DNA of 64,000 nucleotides from Rhizomys pruinosus. Taxonomy: Eukaryota > Chordata > Mammalia > Rodentia > Spalacidae. Position numbers and translations under genes: made by a program. Shown one piece after another: positions 48,527 to 60,675 of this stretch. The DNA lies in contig VZQC01005070.1 in the NCBI GenBank assembly GCA_009823505.1, positions 4,277,570 through 4,341,569 of the forward strand, written 5' to 3'. How positions within the stretch are numbered: position 1 is the first letter of the stretch; every line of letters starts with the position of its first letter. Under the pieces are notes generated by a model. The model was not told the origin of the DNA. It saw only the letters and a program-made list of their open reading frames with translations, and ran no database searches.

Positions 48527-51110
48527 ATTCCTTCCTCTGCACATATCGATCTTCTGTGTTTAGAAAAGAATGAAGTAGAACTTAGAAAAAGTGTCTTATC
48601 TCTTAGTCATTTTCTCCTATTTTTACTGCTTTTATTATTTCCATGGCAAAGGGGAAAGGATCCTCTGAATTTCTCTACTCTGGCAACATGGATATCAGAG
48701 ATGTAGAATGAATAGGGTATCAGATTTTTGATGTAGCCACTGTGCTATTCTGAAAGGTCATCTGAGCAGATAAACAGGTTAATAGCTAAGTGATTTGCCT
48801 GCAAAGGGCTAAGAATCTACTAAAATCAGTATATGAATTTTTGAACAGGTAAAGTGTGTCCCCCATACAGTGTGGTGACTCCAACTGTGACATTGATTCA
48901 TGCATCACTAGGATCCATATCTTTGAGAAATTCAAAAAAAATTGAATTTGGGGGGGGACCAATTTTAGATGCTTGAATTTCCTGAATATGTAGTAGACTC
49001 AGCAATTCTAAAAAGATCATAAATAGAAAGTAACACTGACAAAACTTGGAGCTACTGCATTTGGTGGATAAGCATTTTTGTTTTTTACTATCAATATGAG
49101 GATCCTAAAACTCTGGTAGATATAGAAACATGCTAATGTCTTCAATGCTCCACAAAATAGACAAAGCATCCATATTCTTTAGCATTCTTTTCCTAATCTT
49201 GTATTTAAATTTCAAACCTCAAAAACGTATTTTGTTATAAAATCAGTGCCTTTGCTTCTGAAGAATCACTATCAAATGCACTTTCCTCCCAATCTATTGA
49301 GTCTACCGAAATCCATAGGAAAACATTCATCATCTGTCATACAGGTCTTCTTTCTGTTGTCACATTTCAGATCTCATGGGGTGACAGAATTTATTGTCAA
49401 TCCATTCTTTTGAATCATTGTGCTCTAATTCTTTCATCCCTGCACTTACCTTCTCTGTTCTTAAATTAAATCAATAAACCAAGTTAAATTTTCTCATTTT
49501 CTCTCAACCTCTATTAATGGTTCTCGTCATGAGTAGAAATAAGCAAATTCTCAGGCTAGTTATTCTGGTTACAAGTCTTTTCTATCTTTCACATTTTATT
49601 CTTCTTAATATCATATTTAACCTTATGACTCAAAATCAAGTTGCTCAACCCTGACTGTTCCTTGGACTTCCTATTTATTTTACCAAGACCTTTGGTATTT
49701 CTTTTGAAATGGATGTCTCAGATTCTGAGCTCAGTGAAGAACAAATCCAAAACGTTGTATGGCACCTCCATTTATGTGAATTTATTTTCTCTATGGAGAG
49801 TTCACCAAAATTGGAAGGGGCCATTCCAAGAGACTTACTCAAACAAGAGGGTCCTTAGACTCCTGCATACGATAGTAATCATTTTGAAAAAAAATAGCGT
49901 AGGCATCAGCACAGGTGGGTTGCTTGCTATTAATCATGATATATGCCTCCATTTTTCCTGCAAATTGCTGAATAAACTTTGATAGGTTTGGCATCTGTCT
50001 ATTGGAATGCAGTGAGGAAATGGTATTTGGAACCTGAGAGCTGATGTTGAGATGATATATGAAGAGGACTCTGATGACTCCGACACTTTCTTTTTTGGAC
50101 AAATTTATAATTTCTGCAGACCTGGAGGAACATTACTCACAATGATAGTTGGCCACTTATAAATTGTGCAGGTTAAGAAAATGAATCAATTGCTTCTTCA
50201 ATTGCTAGAAAGCCAAAAGGGAGTGGAGAAGAATTTATTAGTGTTTGTTTCAGGCACCAGGGAAGGCATGGAATTTGATGCATCTTGAAAAAACTCTGCC
50301 TGTTGCACAGATGAGGGCATGAAACATGGGGTTAAGAGTACCAAACAGTCATTGTTCTTTTAATATAAGGAAATATAATTCCTGATGTTATATTTTGGAA
50401 GATATGTCCCTAAAGGCTGTGTCTCAGAATACAAAAGCTTTGTGTTCATTCTATTATAGAACTGTAGAGGCACTTGGAAAGACAGATGTCCTTCCCCTCT
50501 CTTAGTATCTGTATACTCCATTTCTTGTGTAAGCATTGGGGCTTTAAAATAAAATTTGTGAAAATTTTTAATAATCCCTTTAGACCCTTCACATATTTAG
50601 CTCGCAAAGCTCACAGTGGAACTCAGCTAACTATAGTGTGGATTTAACATTGTTTTAGTTGATTTTAGTGAAGTCGAAGATTATTTTACAGATAAGTGAC
50701 ATTAGATTCTTTATAAACATATCATATATGGATATGTGCTCATTGTTTCTTTGTAATTAAGTTCAGGTGTACAAAGTTTATATTTTTTCCCTACACTACT
50801 AAGAAAGTAGTAGTAGTAGTAGTAGTAGTAGGAAAAAAATATAAACACAATCCTTAACTTCCTTTGCCCAATCTGAGAAACCCAGTTGTGGATAAGAAGA
50901 GGATTGATGGAATTTTCCACACCATCTTTCTCTTATGATGCAACAAAACAACTCAAAAGTCCGTCATTAAAGTGCTGGCCAACAATTTTTTGACAGAAAC
51001 TGTTGTAAGATTTGTGGTTTTCAAATTACCCCTTTTCTTTTGTCAATAAACTGCCAAATTATGTGCTTTTAACTCTCTTGAAATAATTTTCTCTCTGTGG
51101 CTATGACCTC
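48527..51110. other. unique non-coding DNA
   Basis: No SINE, L1 or LTR recognised. Includes a (TAG)n run at about 50807-50830. The longest frame (49641-49982, 113 codons) exists also in copy 2 but is cut there by a one-base indel and has no known motif. Confidence 0.5.
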
Positions 51111-51378
51111 AGAGATGCAAGTTTTTTTTTTTTAATTTAATTTATTTTTGTATATGTATGAGTGTACTGTTGCATTGTAGGTTGTGCACCCGTGTCGTGC
51201 AATGCCGCGGGGGTAAGAAGGGTGTCGGATTCCCCTGGAACTGGAGTTCTCCTGGAATTGGAGTTTTCAGACGTTCTCGGCCGCATGTGGGGGCTGGGAT
51301 CGAACCGGGTCCCTCTGTAAGAGCGGTTGGCGCTCTTAACCGCTAGGCCATCTCTCCAGCCCCAGAGATGCAAGTTTT
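51111..51378 (-). mobile_element. B2: B2 SINE with 15-bp TSD, antisense
   Basis: Antisense B2 (51126-51363), two-unit type, with scattered indels relative to other copies. agagatgcaagtttt at 51111-51125 and 51364-51378. Confidence 0.95.
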
Positions 51379-51414
51379 ATAAAACATTGATATCCTTCCC
51401 CAGGAGCTGTCTAC

Positions 51415-51645
51415 ATTAGGTTTCTGAGACAGCATCTCCTTCTAGAACCTGGGACACATGGATTTGGCTAGGCTGTCAGTCCAACAAGACACAGGGACTC
51501 CTCTGCCTTTGTTTCTGCAGAGGTGAGAAAACAAGCATAAAATGTCACACTTACCTTTAACTTGGGTCTTGGGGATCAGACTCAAGTCCTCACGCTTGAA
51601 CTTCAAGCACTTTATGGATTTGGCTATCTTCCCAGCTCTTGGTTA
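51415..51645 (-). mobile_element. old composite SINE, antisense (tentative)
   Basis: Weak match to an old tRNA/B1 composite: ctgagacagcatctccttct, ggatcagactcaagtcctca, cttcaagcactttatgg, ending atcttcccagctc. Repeated at about 60720-60950. Confidence 0.4.
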
Positions 51646-52594
51646 GAAATTTCTTGCACTGTTATCAGGAAAAGGAGATTAATTTTTTTTGTAGGCAAAG
51701 CCAGTAAGTGCCAGCATCATTTATTTACAAAGCTAATTTGAGAACTAGGAAAAAATAGCACGTATAAGAACATCATCACATCAAGTAGCTTCAAATTCAT
51801 GGCAATTAAAGAGCTCTATTGGAATTGCATACACTTGGAAGTTGAAGGAATGACAGAACTGTGTTTTCTGATATTTGAACAGGTGTTGAACTCTGTAATA
51901 GTCTCCATTCGTTACAAAAATCAGATTCTTTGGTGAATGGTGAAATATACTTGACTGTAAATATAAAGGTGCAGGCTCAGCATAAAGGAGATATTGGTTT
52001 TGACTAGGGATGTGACACATGTAAGGTATCCTCTAGGAATTTTGGCATCTCCAACCATATGTATTTGTTTATAGTACTACATGAGTCCCCTCCTATTGAG
52101 TAAGCTCTTAGTCCAATTAGACAGTTTTTTTGGCCCCAAATAAAGTGCCAACTCTATGTAACAAATAGGGATAGTTTGCTCTGCTGTTCATTGCTGTGGT
52201 TGTTGGGCTTTACAGCTAAGGTTTGACCATTGATTGCTTTTTTTCTCTCTTAGACACCTTGCTAGTAATTGATCCTCTGAAACTATGAGAGTCTTCAGGG
52301 GGAGCCTCCAGCTTGGTTCCAGCTCCATTTCCTCCATCCAGTCCTAAATGTCCGGAGGGGTGTCACACTCTCAGCAGTAAGATCTTACCCTCCCTCAAAT
52401 TCTTGGAGAAAATCAGGGGCTGTGCAATATAGCCCGTTGTAATTGGGGGGGGGGTTCTCTTGTACTACCTTGACGTAACATCGTGAACAGAGCTGTCTTT
52501 TGTTATATAGCTTTCAGGTATAAACATACGTTCGTGTGCATTATTGCATGTCTATTTTTCAGTGGGTTTTTGAACTAATAGATATCTTTTTATA
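51646..52594. other. unique non-coding DNA
   Basis: No repeat recognised. Carries a G run (about 52446-52453). Confidence 0.4.
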
Positions 52595-52770
52595 ATAATT
52601 TTTAAATTTTTACTTATTTTATTCTTTTATGTGTATGATGTACTTCTGCAGTAGGTAAGTGCACCCTGTGTTGTGCGGTGCTGTAGAGGTCAGAAGAGGG
52701 TCTCAGTTCCCCTGGAAAACTGGAGTTAAAGACACCTAGCTAACAATGTGGGTGCTGGGAATTGACCTGT
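52595..52770 (-). mobile_element. B2: B2 SINE, antisense, head missing
   Basis: Antisense B2: ctgtagaggtcagaagaggg, cccctggaaaactggagtta, caatgtgggtgctgggaatt, then loss of similarity before the head. Noisy relative to other copies; counterpart at about 61930-62105. Confidence 0.82.
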
Positions 52771-53269
52771 GTGTGTCACTTTGTGCACGAAGGTCAGATC
52801 AGGCGTCTTCCTACAGTCTCTACTATTATCTGCTTTCAAATTACTGTGTGTTATTTATCCCCCACTAACCCTCCCTCCTTCCCTCCAGTTAAGTTACCCT
52901 GTTTTCCCATTTCCCTTTTAATACTACTTTTCTCCTACCATCTCCCTCTCTTGAGCTTCCTTCCTCTTTACCCCTGAAAGATTCCTTGTAAAATCTTCCC
53001 TCCCTGTTTCCAGGTAAATAACCCCACTTCCCCTTTCTCCTTTGGTAAACACCTGTCTCCTACTGTCCCCCACCCCCCAGAATCCTCTTCCCTTTACCCT
53101 ACCCTGGTTCCATTTGATTTCTCGGCTCATGCAGTTACATCAGGCATATATGCACATCAACATGGATTTCCTATACCTAAGGCTCAAGGATAGTTGGGCA
53201 GGGGATAGAAGTAATACTACAGCATCTCTCAACTATTGCCAGCAAAACTTACTTATGTAACAGAGGATG
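52771..53269. repeat. pyrimidine-rich tract
   Basis: From about 52850 to 53110 the plus strand is dominated by C and T (ccctccctccttccctcc, tctcctaccatctccctctc). No coding potential; may be part of an old L1 3'UTR (purine-rich in the other direction). Confidence 0.55.
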
Positions 53270-53720
53270 ATTGGTGGTTTATGCAGAAAGCCCAAACTGG
53301 TCAAAATGTAAAGGTAAGGGTCTGCAGAGTCCATGTTCTGTGGATAGAAGTCCTGTAATAACCCTCACCTACCCAGGGCTCAAGAACCACTGGGAAAAAG
53401 GGAAGAAAGATTTGAAGAGCCAGAGGTGGTGAATATGAACAAGGAAACAGGGTTTTTTAGGATTCTTGAAACCTGCTCATATGGAGTTAAGCATGGTGGA
53501 TAGCATGCCTAAGACAACATACAACCAAACCAAGAAAGCCCAGTCAAGAAATGGGAAAATGTGTAAGAATTTTCAACCTTAGCAGAGGAACTATTGACAC
53601 TGATGATTTCTAGTGAGGGAGAATTGGTCATCCTTAAGCAAATGATACTACGTAGGCTGAGTAAGCTCTAGTGGACACCAATGAATATTGGGGGATTCAG
53701 CTTGACTTGATACACTTTAA
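53270..53720 (+). mobile_element. L1: L1 3'UTR fragment, sense (tentative)
   Basis: Resembles the piece at 9413-9720: ctcaagaaccactgggaaaa, gaagagccagaggtgg, acctgctcatatggagtt, gaggaactattgac. Repeated at 62640-63090. Confidence 0.5.
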
Positions 53721-55151
53721 AATATGACAGAATGCAATAAATATGATGAGTGGGTTATGGAATGTTGCATATAGTTTGTGGGAACTAAATATTATCAAGA
53801 TTTAGAAAATGCACAAATTAAATAAAAATCCATAATTTAGAAAAAGATTGAACTAAATTGGCCTTTTTTTCCAGATCTTTATTTTCATTCAATCAAACAG
53901 CATCCAAGAAATGTAGTATCTAAATTCTAGGGGGACTTCAAATCATGGGAATATGAGTAGAAGGAAATAAATTCCTGTCTTATGAACAAATTGAGTTGCT
54001 TTAGGAAGAAACTCAATTTTTACTTTGGTCACTTTTTAAAATCAAATCATTTAGTTTTGGTCATGATTGGAAGACTCTTTTCATTCACCTACCCCCCCCC
54101 ACACACACACATATAGCAGGGCTCACCAAGAGGCCAAGAAGAATAAGGTAATTTGGCTTCCATACCCAGACATGCAACTACTGAGAAATAAGGTGAAGAT
54201 CCATCTCATTATCAAATGTTAGGCCAAGAAAGTTACCACAGTCCCCCCAAAATGTTGATAAAATAATAGGCATAAAGATTAGTGTCACCTACATATGGAA
54301 GTTAGATGTGGATATGGTGAATCACATGAGAAACATGACCAGATAAGGAGGAAAGGAAATCTATGGAGAACCTACAAAATCATCAACACCAAGGGGGTTG
54401 GGAAAAGGAAAGTATGAATAGATGGAATATAAAGACCTTGAAGGGCAGTTAAACTATCCTTAGCAATATTGTAAAGATCTACATACATTATTACACATTT
54501 GCCAAAAACTTAATGTGCACAACTAAGAATCAGCCTGAGAAGGTTGATCACTTGCTACATGCACAGTGCTTTCGTGGTTATTGTCAGAACAGGGAAATCT
54601 TTGTTCTTGTACCTATCAGAGTATATATGGAAAAGTTGTAATTTCTTCACGAGTTTTCAAAGAACACCACATCTCCTTAAGAAGTCTATTTAGAAAGGAA
54701 AATAAGAAAATAGCAGCTATTGTCCATGGAATATTTACTATTGGTGGGTACGTCCTTTCCAAGGTTTAACTCCTTTAATTTGGAAAACAAACCTGTGAGA
54801 TCTAAAATATTTTAGATATAGTGAAATTAAGCAAAAGGTGATTGAGTAATTGTCTGGAGATTATGCAAGTTGGAGAGCAGCTGACCAGGAGTTTCAACTT
54901 GTTTGTTCTGGTTGCAAGCCAATGCACTTTACCAAGTGGGACTGTCTACAGTTAGCTGGAGGAAGAACAAGAGTCTCTTAGAATGGAAAAATAAAAGATG
55001 TTGAGTTCTTTGTAGCTTTCATTCCAGATACTGTGAGTCTAAATCTTGGTTTCTACTACATGGTGCTTTTTATAAAATCTATCCACTACCCTAGTCTACA
55101 ATGACTTATGGGGTAGGTTTTATTGTGTGAAAGTGGTTCATGTGTGTCTTT
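53721..55151. other. unique non-coding DNA
   Basis: No repeat recognised apart from a C run with CA repeat (about 54090-54110). Similarity to copy 2 is visible to 54620, where the window ends for copy 2. Confidence 0.45.
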
Positions 55152-55399
55152 TTTTTTTTTTTTAATTTTTAATTTATTTCGGTATGTGTATCAATGTACT
55201 GTCTGCATGCAGGTTTGTGCACCCGTGTCGTGCAATGCCGCGGAGGTCAGAAGAGGGTGTCGGATTCCCCTGGAACTGGAGTCTCCTGGAATTGGAGTTT
55301 CAGACGGTTCTCGGCCGCCATGTGGGTGCTGGGGATCGATCTCGGGTCCTCTGTAAGAGCGGTCGGCGCTCTTAACCGTTAGGCCATCTCTCCAGCCCC
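55152..55399 (-). mobile_element. B2: B2 SINE, two-unit body, antisense
   Basis: Antisense B2 with many intact CpGs (gtgtcgtgcaatgccgcgga, gttctcggccgccatgtggg) ending in ccatctctccagccccc. Imperfect target duplication catgtgtgtctt / catgttgtgtctt. Confidence 0.95.
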
Positions 55400-55714
55400 C
55401 ATGTTGTGTCTTAAACTTGGTATATCAAGTGCAAAGTTAGAACATTTTCCTCCAGAATAACATTTGTGACAAGTGTCTAACATCTCCATTCTGTCTAAAC
55501 TGACACTATCATGTTCTTATCCGGATTTGATTACTTCTTTTACTTTTAATTGGTTTGTATTCATTATGTATAATTATAGACTTCCGAAAGAAAATTTCTT
55601 TCATGTGTACATGTACTTTTACCACTTTATTTCCCTAGACACTTCCCCTTGTAGCCCTCTACCCTCCTCCTATTCCTATGCTAAGACAGCCTCCTTTCAG
55701 TTTTTAATAATCAT

Positions 55715-55755
55715 TATATATATTATATATATTATATATATATATATATAATAGA
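55715..55755. repeat. (TA)n microsatellite
   Basis: Nearly pure TA with TATTATA interruptions. Confidence 0.9.
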
Positions 55756-55799
55756 TTATTTTTTGATAAAATCTGGATCCACAAATGAGAGATAACACA

Positions 55800-56115
55800 T
55801 GCACATTTGTCTTTTAGGGTCTAGTTTATTTTGCATTTATTTGAGCTTTTCATTCCAGGATCTAGAAAAATTAGAGTCCATCATGGTGAGCTGTCCAGAA
55901 GCTAAGTGATCACATCTTCAGGCAGGCAAAGGAAGAAGAGAGAAACTGGAAATCTGGCAAGGCTTAAAAACTTTCTAAGCCCAACCCCTAGTGAAGGATT
56001 CCTTCAGCACGGCCACACCTTCTAAGATCTCCCAAAACAGCACCATCAAATGGGGACAAAATGTCCAAATACATGAAGCCTATGGGGGACATTTTCATCC
56101 ATACCATCACATGGG
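55800..56115 (-). mobile_element. MaLR-type LTR, antisense
   Basis: Landmarks of the 5' half of a MaLR LTR in reverse: cacggccacaccttctaaga, cccaaaacagcaccatcaaa, atggggacaaaatgtccaaa, cctatgggggacattttcat, ending ccataccatcaca. The left limit is approximate. Confidence 0.75.
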
Positions 56116-56243
56116 GATTGAGGTCTAAATTCAGAATTTTATAGATGAAAGTGGCTACAAAGAAAACAAAATCGTATTACCTATGTTTCTCCCTCCAGAA
56201 AGCTTTGGAAAGGAAATTTATTATGTAGTATTTTAAATTTTCT

Positions 56244-56248
56244 GATTT

Positions 56249-56281
<33 letters not shown>

Positions 56282-56331
56282 GTCTTTTTGAGAAAGGGTC
56301 TCCCTGTAGCCCCCAGCTGTCCTAGAACTCA
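56244..56331 (-). mobile_element. B1: 3' half of a split B1, inverted
   Basis: T tract, then ggtctttttgagaaagggtc, tccctgtagcccccagctgt and cctagaactca, ending at the N. In reverse complement it begins tgagttctagg, exactly where the 5' half at 47142 stops. Beyond the T tract lies ctgatttcc, the reverse complement of the ggaaatcag that precedes the 5' half. Confidence 0.95.
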
Positions 56332-56332
56332 N
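56332..56332. other. single unresolved base (assembly joint)
   Basis: One N exactly between the inverted B1 half and the start of the second copy of the duplication. Confidence 0.85.
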
Positions 56333-56640
56333 TGACCCATTTTTATTATATCCTTGAAAACTCAATACATCTCTATTATATACTGTATAGATATAAAAAA
56401 ATATTCTCCAGTCCCATGTATAACTCTAAAACACTTCATGAGATAATTCAAATGAAAATTTCCAAGGTAGATTTACTTTTAAGACCAAAAACAGCAAAAT
56501 TGTTTGGTGAAACAATTAAGACAGAGCTAAAAGAATACCATAGTAAATTCTTTTATTTGAATTTGTATCATACTACTAAATTTTCCAAAAAAAAATAGAG
56601 GAATAATTACACTTTCATGCAGTCTATAAAATATATTTTT

Positions 56641-56790
56641 TGTCAGGCGTTGTGCCACATCCTTTATCCCAGCACGTGAGGAAGGCCGAAGTGGACTCTG
56701 GTGGAGTTCAAGGCCAGCCTGGTTCACAGGTGGAATTCCATGACAGCTGGGACTACAGGGGAGACCCTGTCTCGAAAGACCAAAAATAAA
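56641..56790 (+). mobile_element. B1: B1 SINE, copy 2 (noisy)
   Basis: Counterpart of 47446-47592 with different indels (caggcgttgtgccacatcct, agcacgtgaggaaggccgaa). Confidence 0.85.
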
Positions 56791-59700
56791 AAAAAAATAT
56801 ATATATAATATTTATATATACATTTTTTTTTAAATGTGGAATAGGTAATGTAATATAGATTATATATATATATATAATGTTGAGACTGAAGAATGCCAGT
56901 TGCCACCACTGTAATCAAACCAAAGAAAAGCTTATCAGAGCAATTAGTTGTGGTAGAGAGTATTGTTTTGTTGTTTTCATTTCTAACTTTGTGGTTTTTT
57001 GTGTGTTGTTGTATTGTTTGTTGTTGTGTGTGTTGGTTGTTCTGCGCTACAGTCCATGCTATTCATGCCCAAGTGTCCTTATCTCAAACTTCTCTTTAAT
57101 GATTGTTTAGTAATCAAAACTCCTATGAATTTCAGTTATAATCAATCATCATGTACTTGTATAACTAAAAAGATATTTTGCAACAGCCCTTAATAGAGAT
57201 GTTGAAATTATATCAGTAACTTTCTAAAGGACAAAAGAATTATGTGTGTGCAAGTTGTTGTGTGTGTGTGTGTTGTTTCTATACATGAGAGGAATAAAGC
57301 CAATGCTGACGTTGCTATCTTCATTATCCTCTACTTTATTTACTGAAGCAAGGTCTACTCCTCAAGCACCTATCTTCTTTTCCAATTGGCAGTCTATTTA
57401 CCTATCCCAGTTTGTCTCCGAGTCAGCTGCTCAGGACTGCTGGATTAAGGCATCCTGCAGGTGGGTGCCGGCCTTAGAGGGGATTGTGGAATTCTAATTC
57501 GTCTGCATTCGGCTTGCATAAAAACATATGGGATATTCACAGAGTGTTCCTGGGACGAGTTTTTGAACTCTGAAAGCAAACAATCTAGTCCCAGGATTCC
57601 ACATAAAAGTTTAGGGATGTGCTGACCTATTTATCCTATCTTCTTACCGTGACAGCCGCAATCTCTGCTCCACACCGCCAGCCACGTGGCAAGTGAAAAT
57701 TAGTGGAGCATAGTTATGTTGGAGAATCTTTGGTTGATGTAGACAGAATGTTCTGAAATGGTAAAAGGAGAAAAAAAATCATTCCTTCCTCTGCACATAT
57801 CGATCTTCTGTGTTTAGAAAAGAATGAAGTAGAACTTAGAAAAAGTGTCTTATCTCTTAGTCATTTTCTCCTATTTTTACTGCTTTTATTATTTCCATGG
57901 CAAAGGGGAAAGGATCCTCTGAATTTCTCTACTCTGGCAACATGGATATCAGAGATGTAGAATGAATAGGGTATCAGATTTTTGATGTAGCCACTGTGCT
58001 ATTCTGAAAGGTCATCTGAGCAGATAAACAGGTTAATAGCTAAGTGATTTGCCTGCAAAGGGCTAAGAATCTACTAAAATCAGTATATGAATTTTTGAAC
58101 AGGTAAAGTGTGTCCCCCATACAGTGTGGTGACTCCAACTGTGACATTGATTCATGCATCACTAGGATCCATATCTTTGAGAAATTCAAAAAAAATTGAA
58201 TTTGGGGGGGGACCAATTTTAGATGCTTGAATTTCCTGAATATGTAGTAGACTCAGCAATTCTAAAAAGATCATAAATAGAAAGTAACACTGACAAAACT
58301 TGGAGCTACTGCATTTGGTGGATAAGCATTTTTGTTTTTTACTATCAATATGAGGATCCTAAAACTCTGGTAGATATAGAAACATGCTAATGTCTTCAAT
58401 GCTCCACAAAATAGACAAAGCATCCATATTCTTTAGCATGTCTTTTCCTATCTTGTATATAAATTTTCAAACCTCAAAAACGTATTTTGTTATAAAATCA
58501 GTGCCTTTGCTTCTGAAGAATCACTATCAAATGCACTTTCCTCCCAATCTATTGAGTCTACCGAAATCCATAGGAAAACATTCATCATCTGTCATACAGG
58601 TCTTCTTTCTGTTGTCACATTTCAGATCTCATGGGGTGACAGAATTTATTGTCAATCCATTCTTTTGAATCATTGTGCTCTAATTCTTTCATCCCTGCAC
58701 TTACCTTCTCTGTTCTTAAAGTTAAAATCAATAAACAAAGTTGTAAGTTTTCTCATTTTCTCTCAACCTCTATTAATGGTTCTCGTCATGAGTAGAAATA
58801 AGCAAATTCTCAGGCTAGTTATTCTGGTTACAAGTCTTTTCTATCTTTCACATTTTATTCTTCTTAATATCATATTTAACCTTATGACTCAAAATCAAGT
58901 TGCTCAACCCTGACTGTTCCTTGGACTTCCTATTTATTTTACCAAGACCTTTGGTATTTCTTTTGAAATGGATGTCTCAGATTCTGAGCTCAGTGAAGAA
59001 CAAATCCAAAACGTTGTATGGCACCTCCATTTATGTGAATTTATTTTCTCTATGGAGAGTTCACCAAAATTGGAAGGGGCCATTCCAAGAGACTTACTCA
59101 AACAAGAGGGTCCTTAGACTCCTGCATACGATAGTAATCATTTTGAAAAAAAAATAGCGTAGGCATCAGCCAACAGGTGGGTTTGCTTGCTATTAATATG
59201 ATATATGCCTCCATTTTTCCTGCAAATTGCTGAATAAACTTTGATAGGTTTGGCATCTGTCTATTGGAATGCAGTGAGGAAATGGTATTTGGAACCTGAG
59301 AGCTGATGTTGAGATGATATATGAAGAGGACTCTGATGACTCCGACACTTTCTTTTTTGGACAAATTTATAATTTCTGCAGACCTGGAGGAACATTACTC
59401 ACAATGATAGTTGGCCACTTATAAATTGTGCAGGTTAAGAAAATGAATCAATTGCTTCTTCAATTGCTAGAAAGCCAAAGGGAGTGGAGAAGGTAATTTA
59501 TTCAGTGTTTGTTTCAGGCACCAGGGAAGCATGGAAGTTGATGCATCATTGAAAAAACCATCTGCTGATTGCAGATGAGGGCATGAAAACATGGGGTAAG
59601 AGGTACCAAACAGTCATTGTTCTTTTAATATAAGGAAAATATATATTCCTGATGTTATATTTTGGAAGAGATGTCCCACTAAAGGCCTGTGTCCTCAGAA

Positions 59701-60390
59701 TACAAAAGCTTTGTGTTCATTCTATTATAGAACTGTAGAGGCACTTGGAAAGACAGATGTCCTCCACCTCTCTAGTATCTTATAACTACTCATTTCTGTG
59801 TAAGCATTGGGGCTTTAAAATAAAATTTTGTGAAGAATTTTTCAATAATCTCCTTTAGACCCTGTCATATTTTAAAGCTCAGCAAAGCTCACAGTGGAAC
59901 TCAGCTAACTATAGTGTGGATTTAACATTGTTTTAGTTGATTTTAGTGAAGTCGAAGATTATTTTACAGATAAGTGACATTAGCTACCGTTATAACCATA
60001 TCATATATGGATATGTGCTCATTGTTTTCTTTGTAATTAAGTTCAGGTGTACAAAGTTTATATTTTTTCCCTAACACTACTAAGAAGAGTAGTAGTAGTA
60101 AGTAGTAGTAGGAAAAAAATAAGACACAAATCCTTAACTTCCTTTGCCCAATCTGAGAAACCCAGTTGTGGATAAGAAGAGGATTGATGGAATTTTCCAC
60201 ACCATCTTTCTCTTATGATGCAACAAAACAACTCAAAAGTCCGTCATTAAAGTGCTGGCCAACAATTTTTTGACAGAAACTGTTGTAAGATTTGTGGTTT
60301 TCAAATTACCCCTTTTCTTTTGTCAATAAACTGCCAAATTATGTGCTTTTAACTCTCTTGAAATAATTTTCTCTCTGTGGCTATGACCTC
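56791..60390. other. unique DNA of copy 2
   Basis: Counterpart of 47593-51110, with the TA tract, the GTT/TG runs and the (TAG)n run (about 60087-60110). Nothing beyond what copy 1 holds. Confidence 0.7.
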
Positions 60391-60675
60391 AGAGAATGCA
60401 AGTTTTTTTTTTTTAATTTAGATTTAATTTTTTGTATATGTATGAGTGGTACTGGTTGCATTAGGTCCTGTGCACCCGTGTCGTGCAATGCCGCGGGAGG
60501 TCAAGAGAGGGGTGTCGGGATTCCCCTGGAACTGGAGTTTTCCTGGAATTGGAGTTGATCAGACCGTTCTCTTCGGCCGCATGTGGGGCTGAGGATCGAA
60601 CCCGGGTCCCTCCTGGAAGATCGGTTTGGCGCTCTTACCGCTGCCTCTCCTTCCAGCCCCAGAGATGCAAGTTTT
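60391..60675 (-). mobile_element. B2: B2 SINE, copy 2, antisense (noisy)
   Basis: Counterpart of 51111-51378. The left flank reads agagaatgcaagtttt against agagatgcaagtttt on the right, a one-base discordance absent from copy 1. Confidence 0.9.

Larger units (their letters stand above)
47143..54620. repeat. large direct duplication, copy 1
   Basis: Repeated at 56333-64000. Offset between copies is 9,193 at the start, 9,254 near 48530 and 9,380 at the end, so the net difference is small insertions in copy 2. Blocks such as 48527-49180 look identical; others (47400-48500, 51700-52800) differ by many 1-5 base indels. Confidence 0.95.

Noticed and set aside
49641..49982. 113-codon frame shared by both copies of the duplication
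   Set aside because: It is repeated only because the DNA is duplicated; it is shorter in copy 2 owing to a one-base indel and has no recognisable domain.
54621..56331. Sequence unique to copy 1 of the duplication
   Set aside because: Not a true difference between copies: the window simply ends before copy 2 reaches this part.
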